Assembly: GCA_964017145.1 (NCBI GenBank)
Contig: OZ024841.1
Span: 2,604,001 to 2,668,000, forward strand
DNA length: 64,000 nucleotides
Reading direction: 5' to 3'
Source of the DNA: Agrocybe praecox
Taxonomy: Eukaryota; Basidiomycota; Agaricomycetes; Agaricales; Agrocybaceae
Shown in pieces: positions 11,209-21,832 of the stretch; the first letter of the stretch is position 1; every line of letters starts with the position of its first letter. A model generated the notes under the pieces. That model was not told where the DNA came from. It searched no databases and saw only the letters and a program-made list of their open reading frames with translations. The translations under genes were made by a program, and so were the position numbers.

Positions 11209-13174
11209 ATGTCACGAGATACTACCCGACCCTCTCAAAATTCGGGACGCGTCCAACAATCCATTTCGAGGCCTGACACCAATGATGGCGCTATACAATT
11301 GATGAAGCTCGGATCGCTGGGGACTAACGACATATCCCCTTCTTCGAAAGGGCTCTTGGTAGCATCCGAAGTCGCTCAGACTTCCAACGACGACCCGGGC
11401 TTGAACTTGAGCTCGAAGACAAGCCAGGTGCTTGCACGGGTGCAATACCTCTCGTTGTGCTTCACGCTTTTCCTCGCTGGGTGGAACGATGGGGCGATTG
11501 GGCCTTTGTTGCCGAGGATTCAGGAAGTGTATCGGGTATGTGGATGGCCTCACAATGTGAAGGCGGCATGAAAAGCTGAATAGGATAGGTGAACTTTACT
11601 GTCGTATCGACGATTTTCGTGCTTGCTTGTGTTGTGAGTTCTCTCTTTTGTTGTCAATCTTTTGTTCCTCACACTACTACTACTACTACCTTAGGGTTTC
11701 ATCGGAGGCGCTTTGGTCAACATACATGCCACCGACAAGTTCGGGTTCGGAAAAGTCTTGGTCTTTGGCTCCCTCTGCCAAATCGTAGCCTACGCCATAC
11801 AGTGTGCCGCTCCGCCCTTTCCTTTGTTCGTGATAAGCTACGCGATTAATGGTGTTGGGATCGCTGTTCAAGTATGTGTATATCTTTTCTTTTCTTTCAA
11901 TCCTGTTGCCGATTAACATTTAGGACGCCCAAGCAAATGGCTTCGTTGCTAGTCTCAGCCGTGGCGCCGAGGCGAAGATGGGCATTCTCCATGCCGCCTA
12001 TGGTGTGTTTATATTTATAACATTGTCCGTCCTCCCTGTATTGAACGTTACGCGTTATTCCCTAAAGGCCTCGGAGCATTCGTCTCGCCATTGGTGTCTA
12101 CCCAATTCTCGATCTTCCCTCGGTGGTCCTTCTTCTTCTTTGTCTCACTCGGCCTGGCGGTGTCGAATACTATCGTGCTTTGCCTCGTATTTAGGTTCAA
12201 GACCCAGGATGGTGAGAAGATTTTATCTTTCAAAAAAAAGAAAGATCTAGTGACTGACTTGAGAATGTCAGAATGCTTGAAGCAGGCAGGAGAGGTCATT
12301 CCGGAAAGGGCACCGCCAGCTGTGGCAAATGATAGCCCATTCAGCCAGGTTATGCGTAATAAGGGCACACATTTTCTCGCCTTCTTTGCCCTCTTTTACG
12401 TTGGAGTGGAAGTCACCATCGGTGGTAAGTAAATATCAATCGCATGGGGTCGTGATATTCTGAAAGAAAACTCATATTTCATTTATGTAGGTTGGATCGT
12501 CACGTTTATCAGGGATGCAAGAGGCGGTGGTCATTCGGCGGGGTATATCTCCTCTGGTTTCTTTGGAGGTAAGTAACCAAGTTAATTTTAACCCGGTACT
12601 CTTTCTGATGGTTTTTTTTTTTTTTTAAATGTAGGTCTCACTGTTGGAAGAGTGGCCTTATTGTGGGTGAACAAAAAAGTCGGAGAGAGACGCGTCTTGT
12701 TCATCTACGCACTCCTTGCGCTAGGGTACGATTTATTGGTTCATTCCAACTCGTTTAGCTGACGACATTTATCAATGTACTTTGCAGGCTCGAGTTCGTG
12801 ATCTGGTTCGTCCCCTCCCTCATTGGAAATGCAGTGGCCATCTCCATCATCGGTGTCCTACTGGGACCCATGTTCCCTATCGCCATCAACCAAGCTTCAC
12901 GCGTCATTCCTCGCAAAATCCTCACAGCCTCTATTGGTTGGATCGCCAGTTTCGGCCAGGCGGGAAGCGCCATCTTCCCATTCATGACTGGCGCGGTGGC
13001 GCAGAAGCACGGCATCAATAGTTTGCAACCTATGTGAGTGATTGGGATTGATATCTTTGGTTTTTATCATTATTGCTGACTACGATGTGCGGTTGATCAA
13101 GGCTGATTGCTATGATGGGTGCGATGACGTTCTTGTGGGCTTTGGTGCCTAATCCTCCTCGGCGAACAGATTGA
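11209..13174 (+). CDS. MFS transporter A1 (FHS/Bsc6-like fungal family), intact, 10 exons
   Basis: Exons: 11209-11535, 11589-11633, 11695-11871, 11924-12002, 12068-12211, 12272-12424, 12491-12568, 12635-12725, 12788-13033, 13102-13174. They sum to 1413 nt, all phases agree, and the product is 470 residues with no internal stop. It is a multi-pass plasma- or organelle-membrane transporter of the major facilitator superfamily. A polar N-terminus of about 80 residues precedes the first helix, which carries FTLFLAGWNDG (GWNDG at 91-95) and GPLLPRIQ. Further hydrophobic segments follow in order, including FVSLGLAVSNTIVLCLVF, AFFALFYVGVEVTIGG, VLLGPMFPIAINQ and ASIGWIASFGQAGSAIFPF. The GWNDG/GPLLPRIQ signature recalls the FHS-type group containing yeast Bsc6. 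The substrate cannot be read from sequence. The start is the first ATG after the TATA-like element and is conserved in copy A2. It lies head-to-tail with the related gene B1 downstream. Confidence 0.88.
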
Positions 13175-13807
13175 GGGATTTCAAGTACTCAAAATCATGA
13201 ATATTCGTCGAATTTACTTTGTATTACTTACGTGCCGTATCCTAGTATCAGGTACTAAGATTTCTTATTTCATTTTTCTTGTTGCCATTGTCTTGCCATT
13301 ATTAGGTGTCGGCCTATAGTATCGTGGGAGAATTACATTTAGGAAAATTACCACGCTCCAGCGCTAAAATAAAGGGAGCCCTAAACCCAAGTTTCTTTCA
13401 ATTTTACGAGGAATACTCGTTATTTTTCACTCCGCAAAGTCCCTTTCATTGCGAATAAAAACTTAGACCACTCGAGGTCCGAATCATAACGTAAACTCAT
13501 CGAGGGTTGGTCAGAAAGAAGCAAACTGTGAGAACCCCAAGATGACAAACACCCCTCATTCATAAACGTTGTCCCGTTCATATCGCTGGATTCGCTGCCC
13601 CGGGCAGTGACACCCGTGAGAGAACACAGTGCTCATTGTTGATAATAGGTTGATAAGGGTATTATCAAAACCTTTATTGCCATTCGGAGTATTCTCGGGA
13701 ATATGATAAATGCCTCGTACCCTTTCAAGTTACGTTCCGTTATGTAAACAAAAAACAGGGTCGTTGGTCGTGTAAAAATCTTTCCTTCCCCGGTTCTTTG
13801 GTATAAT
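13175..13807. other. A-B intergenic region, conserved between both duplicate blocks
   Basis: This 633 bp matches 23768-24391 (624 bp) closely along its whole length. It includes ATTACCACGCTCCAGCGCTA and the motif GTATTATCAAAACGTTTAT-like near the B start. It must contain the 3' UTR of A and the promoter of B. A TATAATATG element abuts the start of B, too close to be a normal TATA box. No gene is seen. Confidence 0.6.
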
Positions 13808-16060
13808 ATGTCCATGACTACTACTATGGAGGTTTTGCCTGACTCGCACGATTTCAATTTCGAGACGGGGCATGATGTGTTTGGGAGGGTCGCATCCGCC
13901 GCGGCCGACATGGGACAATTTTTAACAGATGGTCATGAGTATGTGAATGAATATAGTGAGTATGCATAAGCGCATATTTTTGACTGACTGATAGTGCTTT
14001 TCTTCTAGTGCCTCTCACAAACGAACACAGCACGACGAAAAAGTTCCTCGCACCCGTGAAGGTACAACTTGAAAACAGCACGCCCGACACACTGACCCCA
14101 CCAATCCTATCAGGATTTGGGAGTCGCGCTTCTTTGCGGGCAACATACACATACCCACCACCACAGGAGGATAGTACATCTGGTGCCAATATTATATCTG
14201 ATATACAAACGCCTCCAACGCGAAACCGCGCCCTTGCCCGTACCCAGTTCCTCGCTCTGTGTTTCACGTTGTTTCTTTGTGGGTGGAATGATGGGATGAT
14301 TGGGCCTTTGTTATCGAGGATTCAGAGGGTTTATGATGTGAGTTATTATCGATATCTTTTGCTGAGTGAAGGCGTTTACTATCTTTAAATGCGGATACTT
14401 AGGTAAACTTCACGATCGTATCCATGATATTCATCTTCGCTTGTGTGGTAAGCCTTCAATTCCTCCCTTCTGCCTCCTTCCCCCCAAAAAATTCTTGGCT
14501 CTTAACTCTAACATCTCAATTTTAAAAATTAAGGGCTTCGTCGCAGGATCCCTGCTCAACATATACATTACAGACAAGTTCGGGTTCGGAAAGACACTCG
14601 TATTTGGGTCCCTTTGCCAGATTATCGCATACGCCATCCAATGCTCGGCCCCGCCCTTCCCTGTATTTGTGATGTCGTACACAATCAACGTTTTTGGAAC
14701 TTCACTCGAGGTGAGATGATTGAATAGCCTCTTTTCTTGGCACGGTACAGTCTCAGACTCTCATTCTAACCACCGTGACTGTCTACTATCATAGGTTGCT
14801 CAAGCAATGGGCTTTGTGGCCACTTTGAATCGCCGTCCCAAGACAAAAATGGGCATTCTGCATGCATCATACGATGCGTTTGTTAGCTGTAAAATCACTC
14901 TTTCTGTTTGTGTCATGATATAAACTACATTTGACACACAGGACTAGGAGCGTTCTCTGCTCCACTTGTATCCACGCAATTCGCAGCATTTCCTAGATGG
15001 TCATTCTATTACTTGGTTTTGCTCGCCATTGCTGTGTCGAATAGCAGTATTTTGTGTTTAGTGTTCAAATTCAAAACGCAGGACGGTAAGCAAATTATCA
15101 GAGTAGCTACTAAGCAGCGCAAGTTTCAACACCTCCGCGTTTCTCTCTCCCAGAATGTCTTCAGCAAGCCGGAGAAATTGTCCCAGAAAGGACAGCGGCA
15201 TCACCCGGGGACGGAAATAGTTTTGGGATGGTTATGCGCAATAGAGGGGTACATTTCATGGCGTTCTTTGCCTTAGTATATGTTGGAGTCGAAGTGACAA
15301 TTGGAGGTGGAATTTTATTCAATGATTTTGATGAATTTACCTACTCACTTCTGACATGCAAGGCTGGATTGTCACGTTTATCAAGAACGTCAGAGGAGGA
15401 GGGACCTCATCAGGGTACATTTCCTCTGGGTTCTTTGGAGGTAAGCATATAGCGCTAAAAATTCTCACTTCGATTTCAGTAAACTCGTGTAGGTTTGACT
15501 TTAGGAAGGGTACTCCTACTATGGGTGAATAGAAAAGTACGCAATGCATCGCTTGGAGCCCACGCCCACGACAGTTTCTGATTCCTAAACCCACTATTTA
15601 AGGTAGGAGAGAGACTCGTGCTATTTATATATGCTTTTCTAGCTCTTGCGTACGTGATTCTTCACATTTACTGCTTATATTATCTTATCACAGGGACCCC
15701 CAGCCTCGAATTCGTCATATGGTTCGTACCATCGGGAACGCGATCGTCGTTTCTATCGTTGGTGTACTCCTTGGCCCTATGTTCCCAATCATCATCAATC
15801 AAGCAAAACATATTATTCCTCGCAGGATATTAACAGCTTCGATTGGTTGGATAACAGGTTTTGGTCAGGCTGGAAGCGCCTTCTTCCCCTTTATTACAGG
15901 TGCCCTTGCTCAAAAGCATGGTATAAACAGTTTACAGCCTACGTGAGTTTGTTTCATATATGAGAGAAAATAGACTGAATATTGCAGCGGCTGACTATAC
16001 TTGATTTGTAGTCTTATTTCAATGATCGTGGCAATGACTTGTCTCTGGGCTTTGGTCCCT
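13808..16060 (+). pseudogene. MFS transporter B1, broken copy
   Basis: This is the paralogue of intact B2 (24392-26651). The exons align one to one: 13808-13955, 14009-14337, 14403-14447, 14534-14710, 14795-14873, 14942-15085, 15154-15306, 15363-15440, 15493-15536, 15603-15649, 15704-15942 and the start of the last exon at about 16013. Three lesions are visible. The donor after exon 5 reads AT (14874-14875) where B2 has GT. Seven bases are missing after TTCGTACCAT near 15733, relative to B2, between two CATC repeats; this shifts the frame in a pore-lining helix. In the last exon, similarity stops at GGTCCCTT (about 16062), so the final eight codons and the stop are replaced by unrelated DNA. 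Before these lesions the protein has the same GWNDG signature and helices as MFS A. A functional transporter is unlikely, although a truncated product could be made. Confidence 0.85.
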
Positions 16061-16712
16061 TGGCTCGGTCTCATTCACTATCGTTTTTTTGTGTATCTCC
16101 CTCCATTCCTTCTTCTTCCTTCTGTACAGATACTCGCCCTTCTGTCCGTCTGTCCGTTCCTCACTCGTGATCGCATCCACGTCACTCAAAGATCAAAATC
16201 CACACATATCCAAAATGACAGGTCTGATCTTTCTATGAACCATGAACCACGGACGCGGGGGGAAAGAGAAGCGGTAAGGGAAAGTGGATAGGGAAAGTGG
16301 CTGAGATTCAACTGCGGTGTGGGGTCGCCCATCCAGACTAAGCTCGGTGCTCACTGGTCTTATAGTAAGTCGGGTATCCTATACACATACATATATATAA
16401 TAAGACAGAATAATACGATACGATAGCTATACGCATACCACTACTACCTACTAAGTATGCCACATACAACACCGACATGACATACAAAAAAAAAGTGCGG
16501 GTAAGAAGCACGAATAATGAATAATAACTAGTGAGTAAGCAGGCAGGCAGGAGTATGGGTATCGTTGATGACCGACCGAGCGGGCAAGTACGACGGGAAG
16601 GAAGGGAAGGGAAAGGCACCGTGTAAAAGGGGCATATTCGCAAACTCTTATATATAAAATCGATAATTTACATTAATCTAGATTTAAGGCAGTGAAGTAG
16701 AGAATACGTGCG
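16061..16712. other. Unduplicated spacer, left part
   Basis: The sequence abruptly stops matching the B2 region at about 16062. It is CT-rich on the plus strand with no recognisable exon. The region is unique to this side of the duplication. Confidence 0.5.
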
Positions 16713-17205
16713 TCATGTCATGAACCTCTTCGGGCCCATCCCCAGTCTTCCCCCTTGCGCAGCGTACACCCTTGTAATAACCCCTTCCCACTCCTGCAGC
16801 GTGCGCATAAATCCCCTGTTCGCCTTTATGCATGCCCGGCGTTTGAGGACGTACGACGACGCAGAGGCGTACGACTCGGAGTGGACTCGCATGAGGTAGG
16901 CGAATATTATGGCTGCGAAGCGGGACACGCCCTGATGGAAAGGAGAGAAAAAAGGTATTAGGTTTGGTTACTTGAGGAAGAATACGATGAGAGAAAGAAG
17001 AGTGAAAAACACCACGCACACATCCTGACAATGAACCAACACATTCCTGCCCTCCGTCAACACGACCCAAATCCACGTACACAGTCTGAAGGAAGGCTTC
17101 CAACCACGGCGCGTCAAGCACCTGCACGAGGTACGTGTGCAGGAGGGGGGACTCTTGGAGTGTGGAGTGCGAGTTGAGGTGGAGTGGGCCGGGGAGGTAA
17201 GGATG
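16713..17205 (-). pseudogene. Dual-specificity phosphatase (DSP)-like gene remnant
   Basis: On the minus strand, YLPGPLHLNSHSTLQ and TYLVQVLDAPWLEAF (17205-17085) resemble the N-terminal half of a DSP domain. A frame one base different gives LTEGRNVLVHCQD (about 17060-17018). After an intron (about 17016-16931) comes GVSRFAAIIFAYLMRV. Joined, this forms HCQDGVSR, a proper CX5R phosphatase active site; the serine or threonine usual after the arginine is phenylalanine. The tail (KRRACIKANRGFMRTLQEWE) fits the end of the DSP fold, and the stop is at 16713. DSPs hydrolyse phosphotyrosine and phosphoserine/threonine. One base seems missing in front of the P-loop, so this is called a pseudogene; a sequencing error or an unrecognised intron would make it a gene. 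No exon for a start codon was found. Confidence 0.55.
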
Positions 17206-19627
17206 TGAATTAAAGCATTAGACGGTGAAGGCGTCTGTCTGTGGAAAACAACGCGTGGTCAGCGAGGGGAATATCATTCAGGCAAGTACGTATGCATGTA
17301 CCGCGTACCTAATAATATCCAGAAACAAACGAAGAAGATCGCGCAGACGCGTACGCAAGGATCAGAACGCAATGATGGTGCAGGGTTGGGAGAAAAGAAC
17401 TAATCAATCTAGAAAGGAAAAAAGGGAATGTTCAGTCAGAAAAGCGGCGAACCCCCGAAAGGATCAAGGAGAACAAAGAAACATTGTCATTGGGTAGCAA
17501 TAAGCGAGGGGGATATCGGACACATCCCAACGAGCAAAGGGAGTAACCGAGCCCAGACGCAGGCACAGCTCAACTTTATCTATCCCACCAACACTTCTCC
17601 AGAATCCAGACATCCAGATACCAAGCTCGGTGCTGGCGGCGCTGGTCGTTGGTCGTCGTCGTCGTTCGGAACAAAACCCATTCCGGGGATTCGAATGCAG
17701 GGTTGACGCACACCTGATGCGTTCTCAGGATTCCGGATTCGGGGGCGTGAACAAAGAATACAAGTCGGCATCGAGAGATGGGGTGCTGAGAGAGAGAAAG
17801 GTGAAGAAGGAAGGCGACAAAATGAACGCGGGGACAAGTGTGACGGAAGGGATGGCGGATGGGAGGAGATTCGTGCAAGGGAATCATGAACGCGACAGCA
17901 GGTGCCAGTGAACGACGACGACGAAAAACGCTACGACCGTGTGGGGTAATACGCGATAACCCGACCACAGAGAGGAATAACGAAGAACGACAAATGTTCA
18001 GGACACCATGGCCAGAGATTGGAGCACACTTAGCTCTGAACAATTACAGAAGCGAAGAGAACACAAAGAAAGGCAAGGCGGGCACAGAGAAAATACGTAC
18101 AAGACTGCATGGAAATGGATCTAGGACAAGTTCACCAAATGTAAATCGGATGCGAGGCAGCAACTGTGGCACTGTTATTGATTATCAGGCATGAGGTGAG
18201 TAATTTGGAATTTCTCGGAGAAGGTACTTACATTATGACCTGTTCTATTTCCTCAAACATAGTTGAGCCAAAGGGCGGTACCTCTTCGTCTCGACGGTCT
18301 CCTGTGCAAAATCACCCCTGCAACGCGAGCTATTCCCATCGCATGACCCCGAGGGAAAGGCAGCGCACAGCGTCCAGTAGCAGTAGTCTCCGAAGTCGTC
18401 GCCATGCGCGAGGACGATGTTGGCTGCTGTCGATCGGGAGTGACGACGTGTTTGACATTCGTCGGAGGGCTTTCCAACGAGTTTGCTGTGTGCAGGTAAG
18501 CACTTTCCCGCCATTTAGATATGATTCAACACTTACTTTCGTTAATTACAGGTGCTTCGTATCGCCGAACACTTCACAGTGTCTATGACATTGAAATTGA
18601 TGCTCAACGAAGGGCCAGCGAGCAGCAGGAAGCATGTTTTCTCTCTTCTCTGACGCTGCCTGACGTTGATCGCACGAACATCATCCTTGCTGCAAAAGTT
18701 AGTATCTGGTGAGTGATTTGACGAGGTTTAACCGCAATTCGGCACTTACTGTGCAGGTATAGGTCCACAACTGGACATTCTTCGCCGCTCGTGCATGAGG
18801 GTAGGGTGGACAGGACTTGTCTCAGCATATGGACCTGGTACATCCAGCCCTATAATGAGCCAACATGACAGAAAACAAAACGTATCCACATCTCTGGGCT
18901 GCCAACACTCTGGCCCGACCCACTGGATGCCCTAGATCACGTACAGATGGTGATTCGACGAGTACTAGACGTTAAAAGAGCCGGTGAGTGAGTCTGGGTT
19001 ATTCATGCGCAGAATGGATACTTATTCACCCTAGATTCTGCGCGCGCGACAGCGGATGCTGGCGAGGTTCGTATGACATGACATGGGATCTGCAGAAAGG
19101 CGACGGCAGTGGGGTGTCGTAGTGATGTTTGTGGGTGAGGGACGGGTCTGAAAAGGGACGAAGGAGAGGTGAGGGACGAAAAGATGGCGGATGATGCAAT
19201 GATTGGTTAGTCGAGGAAGGAGGTGGTGCCAACAGGACATCGAGATAGGATGTTCAGGGTGGTATATCATCGCACAGAGGCTCCAGTGAACGTGGGGAAC
19301 GATGATGGTCGGCACATAATGGTGCTACGTAACAGAATGCACTTGAGAACGTTGTGTGTGGTGATGCATGGGTCGTTTGAGCTGGGTCGCGTTTGCCGTT
19401 GGACAAAAATAGAACGATGACGCTGTCGAAGCAAAGGGAGTAACCGAGCCCAGACGCAGGCACAGCTCGACCGTCACCAACGCTTCTCCAGCATCCAGAT
19501 ACCAGGTCAAGGGGGCGGCAAAACATGTTGGGGAGGAGAAAATTGGAAGCAAGGGGGGAAGGAGGGTCAAGGGGAGCGGAAAAAACATGTTCAGATTAGG
19601 AATCTTCCACATCACCCACCACTCACC
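17206..19627. other. Unduplicated spacer, right part
   Basis: Frames of up to 155 codons occur on both strands, but they are shadow-like: arginine- and serine-rich, without motifs or consistent splicing. The stretch 18170-18850 has exon-like GT/AG sites but nothing recognisable in translation. A short repeat pair inside the region is listed separately. Confidence 0.4.
17533..17632 (+). repeat. Short direct repeat, partner at 19431-19510
   Basis: GCAAAGGGAGTAACCGAGCC followed by CAGACGCAGGCACAGCTC, and later ACTTCTCCAGAATCCAGA..CCAGATACCA, recurs at 19431-19510 with a few substitutions and a deletion of about 20 bp. The partner sits just upstream of the second ubinuclein-like copy, so it may mark an old duplication edge. 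Confidence 0.65.
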
Positions 19628-21110
19628 ATGGACGTCGATCCTCCCCTACCTCCCGACGACCCCACGACCACCATCATCCACTCTCCTTCCCCTGACGTCA
19701 TCAAGCTCGGTGGGCCGTCCAACTATGAGGTCGACATTCTGCGAGAGGCTAAAGATACCGGTCAGGCGCCCCCGACATCGCCACTTGTCGAGAAGAAACA
19801 TAATGTGTATTAGAGCGAGTCGGAGCACGAGGACGACGATGAGGAGGGAAGTGCGAGTAAGAGACGCGGCGGGTTGAAGAGAGGCACACATAAACCGGAG
19901 AAGAAGTCTACCAAGGTTCGTTTTTTCCCCGTTATCGTTGTTGTGCTCTTTGTTAATCACTGACGTGAACGGTGTGTGTATATTCAGACTTTGAAATACG
20001 ACACTACTGATCCGTTCATCAACGACTCTGAGCTCGCTGTTGACCAGCATATGTTCTTTGTGCAGACTAAATCACAGGGATTCTACGTCTCCAGTGGTGA
20101 AGTCGCTCTTCTCCAAGGCAAGTCGTATGTGCATCCTATTTAAATAAACTTTCAACCACATATATTCATGTTTTATTTTTCTAGGACAACGAAAAAACCT
20201 AAATCGAAGAAAATATCGTTCATTCCAGGTTTACACCCTTCGCTTTCACCCACAGCCCAACATCCATATCCACCTCGATACCCGCAGCGACCAACAACGC
20301 AGTCGCCTCCTCGTCCAAATTACGAAATACATCTGTATCCGCTGCTGCTGCACCCCCGTCGTCCACCGTGGTAGAAGGCACACGCGACGCGCCTATAGCC
20401 ATCGACGACTCTGACAGCGTCAGCGGGCGGCACTCGCTCGAGAACATCCAGCTCGATCCAGGGGTGGGCATCGCAGCGGACGTGCAGCACGTAGTCTTAT
20501 CTTAACCTTTTCTTCTTTTTTCTGCAGATAAGAGACAAGAGAAATCACGGAACGAGCACCACGATGCGGACGGTGGTGCTTCTGGGAGTAGGGGTGGAAC
20601 TGCACCGCCGACGAGGCGCTCGACGGAGGAGATGGATGTGGACGGACAGCCTCCTGCTAAGGATAAAGACAAGACGCAGATCATCACCCGCCCGCGAGAC
20701 GTTATCGGATGACGAACCAGATGAAGGCTATCGTGTGGGAGTTGGTGTCGTTGAGAAATGAGTGTCGTCGGTTGGAGAATGAGAAGAAGTGCGTTTTTGT
20801 TTTTGTTTCTCTCTATCTTTATCTTTGAGGAAGGTGGCTGATTGTTGGTTGGTTAATATAGTTCCCTAGAAGGCTCCTTAATTCAAGTAGGCGACCAGGG
20901 TCTGCGCAAGGTGCTCTATCAGAAAATCGTAGCTGCGTATCCGGAGGGATGGATGAGTTCTGGGCAAATTTCGAGAGATGGTGAGTGTCTGCGTGTGTCC
21001 GTTGAGTAGGAAAGACGTTGATGGATTTTGTTTGTTTGTTTTCTCTAGTGAGCGCTATGAAGAAGAGGTTGGAGAGGGAGCAGATGGAGCAGGATAATGA
21101 GGATTGGAAC
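19628..21110 (+). pseudogene. HPC2/ubinuclein-like histone-chaperone subunit, copy 2 (N-terminus and C-terminus, middle lost)
   Basis: This copy keeps the start (ATG at 19628; MDVDPPLPPDDPTTTIIHSP). A TAG at 19811 replaces the TCG serine codon present in copy 1, and the same frame then continues as SESEHEDDDEEG and RRGGLKRG. The HUN-like domain follows after an intron ending near 19987: YDTTDPFINDSELAVDQ, then GFYVSSGEVALL. A deletion of about ten bases near 20250 shifts the frame in the linker. After GVGIAADVQHV (about 20493) sequence corresponding to the middle domain is gone and an intron end (AG near 20528) follows. Then come a charged segment with EEMDVDGQPPAKDKDK, and C-terminal pieces MKAIVWELVSLRNECRRLEN, LIQVGDQGLRKVLYQKIVAA and SAMKKRLEREQMEQDNED (ending near 21110). 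The role inferred for the ancestor is H3.3 deposition with HIRA. It looks non-functional. Confidence 0.75.
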
Positions 21111-21832
21111 GAAAGCTCCTTGCATCGTCAACACGTTCTTTTTTTCTTTTTCTTTGTGTTATTGTATCTTTATGTTTTCTCCTTTCCTTCCCCCTCTTTC
21201 CTTCTTTTCCTTGTAAGTTTACGCATTATGCTTTTTATGTTGATCTATTTTAACCCACACTCTTTCTTTCATTCCATCCAGGTCTTGTGATCCTCTTGAT
21301 GTCTTTTTTTTTTCCCTGCTGCTTTATCCTGATTCCTTACTTGTACTCTAAGGCTTTGTGTGTTTACCTTAATGCTTAAATTATTGGTTTTTTTTTCTTT
21401 GCTCTTTATGTTGTTTGATGCGCTTGGGCAGGACATGTTGCGGTGATATTTGGTCGATTCTTCCCCCTTCCTTACTGCATAAATTACCTCTCCGTCTTCT
21501 AATACTGACGGCTAATTAATAGTCCGGAATTTGAAATACAGTACGTCGTCAGAAGACGTGTCTTTCTCTAGAATCGGACCAAGGTTTGACCAAGACTCCG
21601 ATAGGACACGTTCTCTCGAGGCCATGTTACCGGTTACCCCACAATTTACTTATTTACCTATTTAGTGTACCCCAAACCCATTTGGGGTATCTTCGGAAAA
21701 ACATGTTATATGTTTATTTATATAAAACACTGGGGGTCTCCTCTTTTTCTTCGACAGTTTTCCCTCTTTCCTCTTTACGCGAGGAAAAAAAACTCTAGTC
21801 TAATCGTCAACGACTTATTACGTTGTGGAAAT
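21111..21832. promoter_or_regulatory. Intergenic region and promoter of MFS A2 with a TATA-like box at about 21719-21726
   Basis: The TTATATAAAACACTGGG element and the CT-rich stretch ending CTTCGACAG match those in front of A1. The spacing to the ATG (about 110 bp) is conserved. Upstream, 21118-21300 is very T-rich without a gene. Confidence 0.5.

Noticed and set aside
14903..15276. Separate small gene in the frame shifted by intron retention in MFS B1
   Set aside because: The frame is exon 6-7 of the transporter read through its intron; the spliced paralogue B2 explains it.
17576..18043. Minus-strand open frame of 155 codons
   Set aside because: Arg/Ser/His-rich with no motif, no splice partners and an overlapping plus-strand frame; looks like chance in GC-rich spacer DNA.
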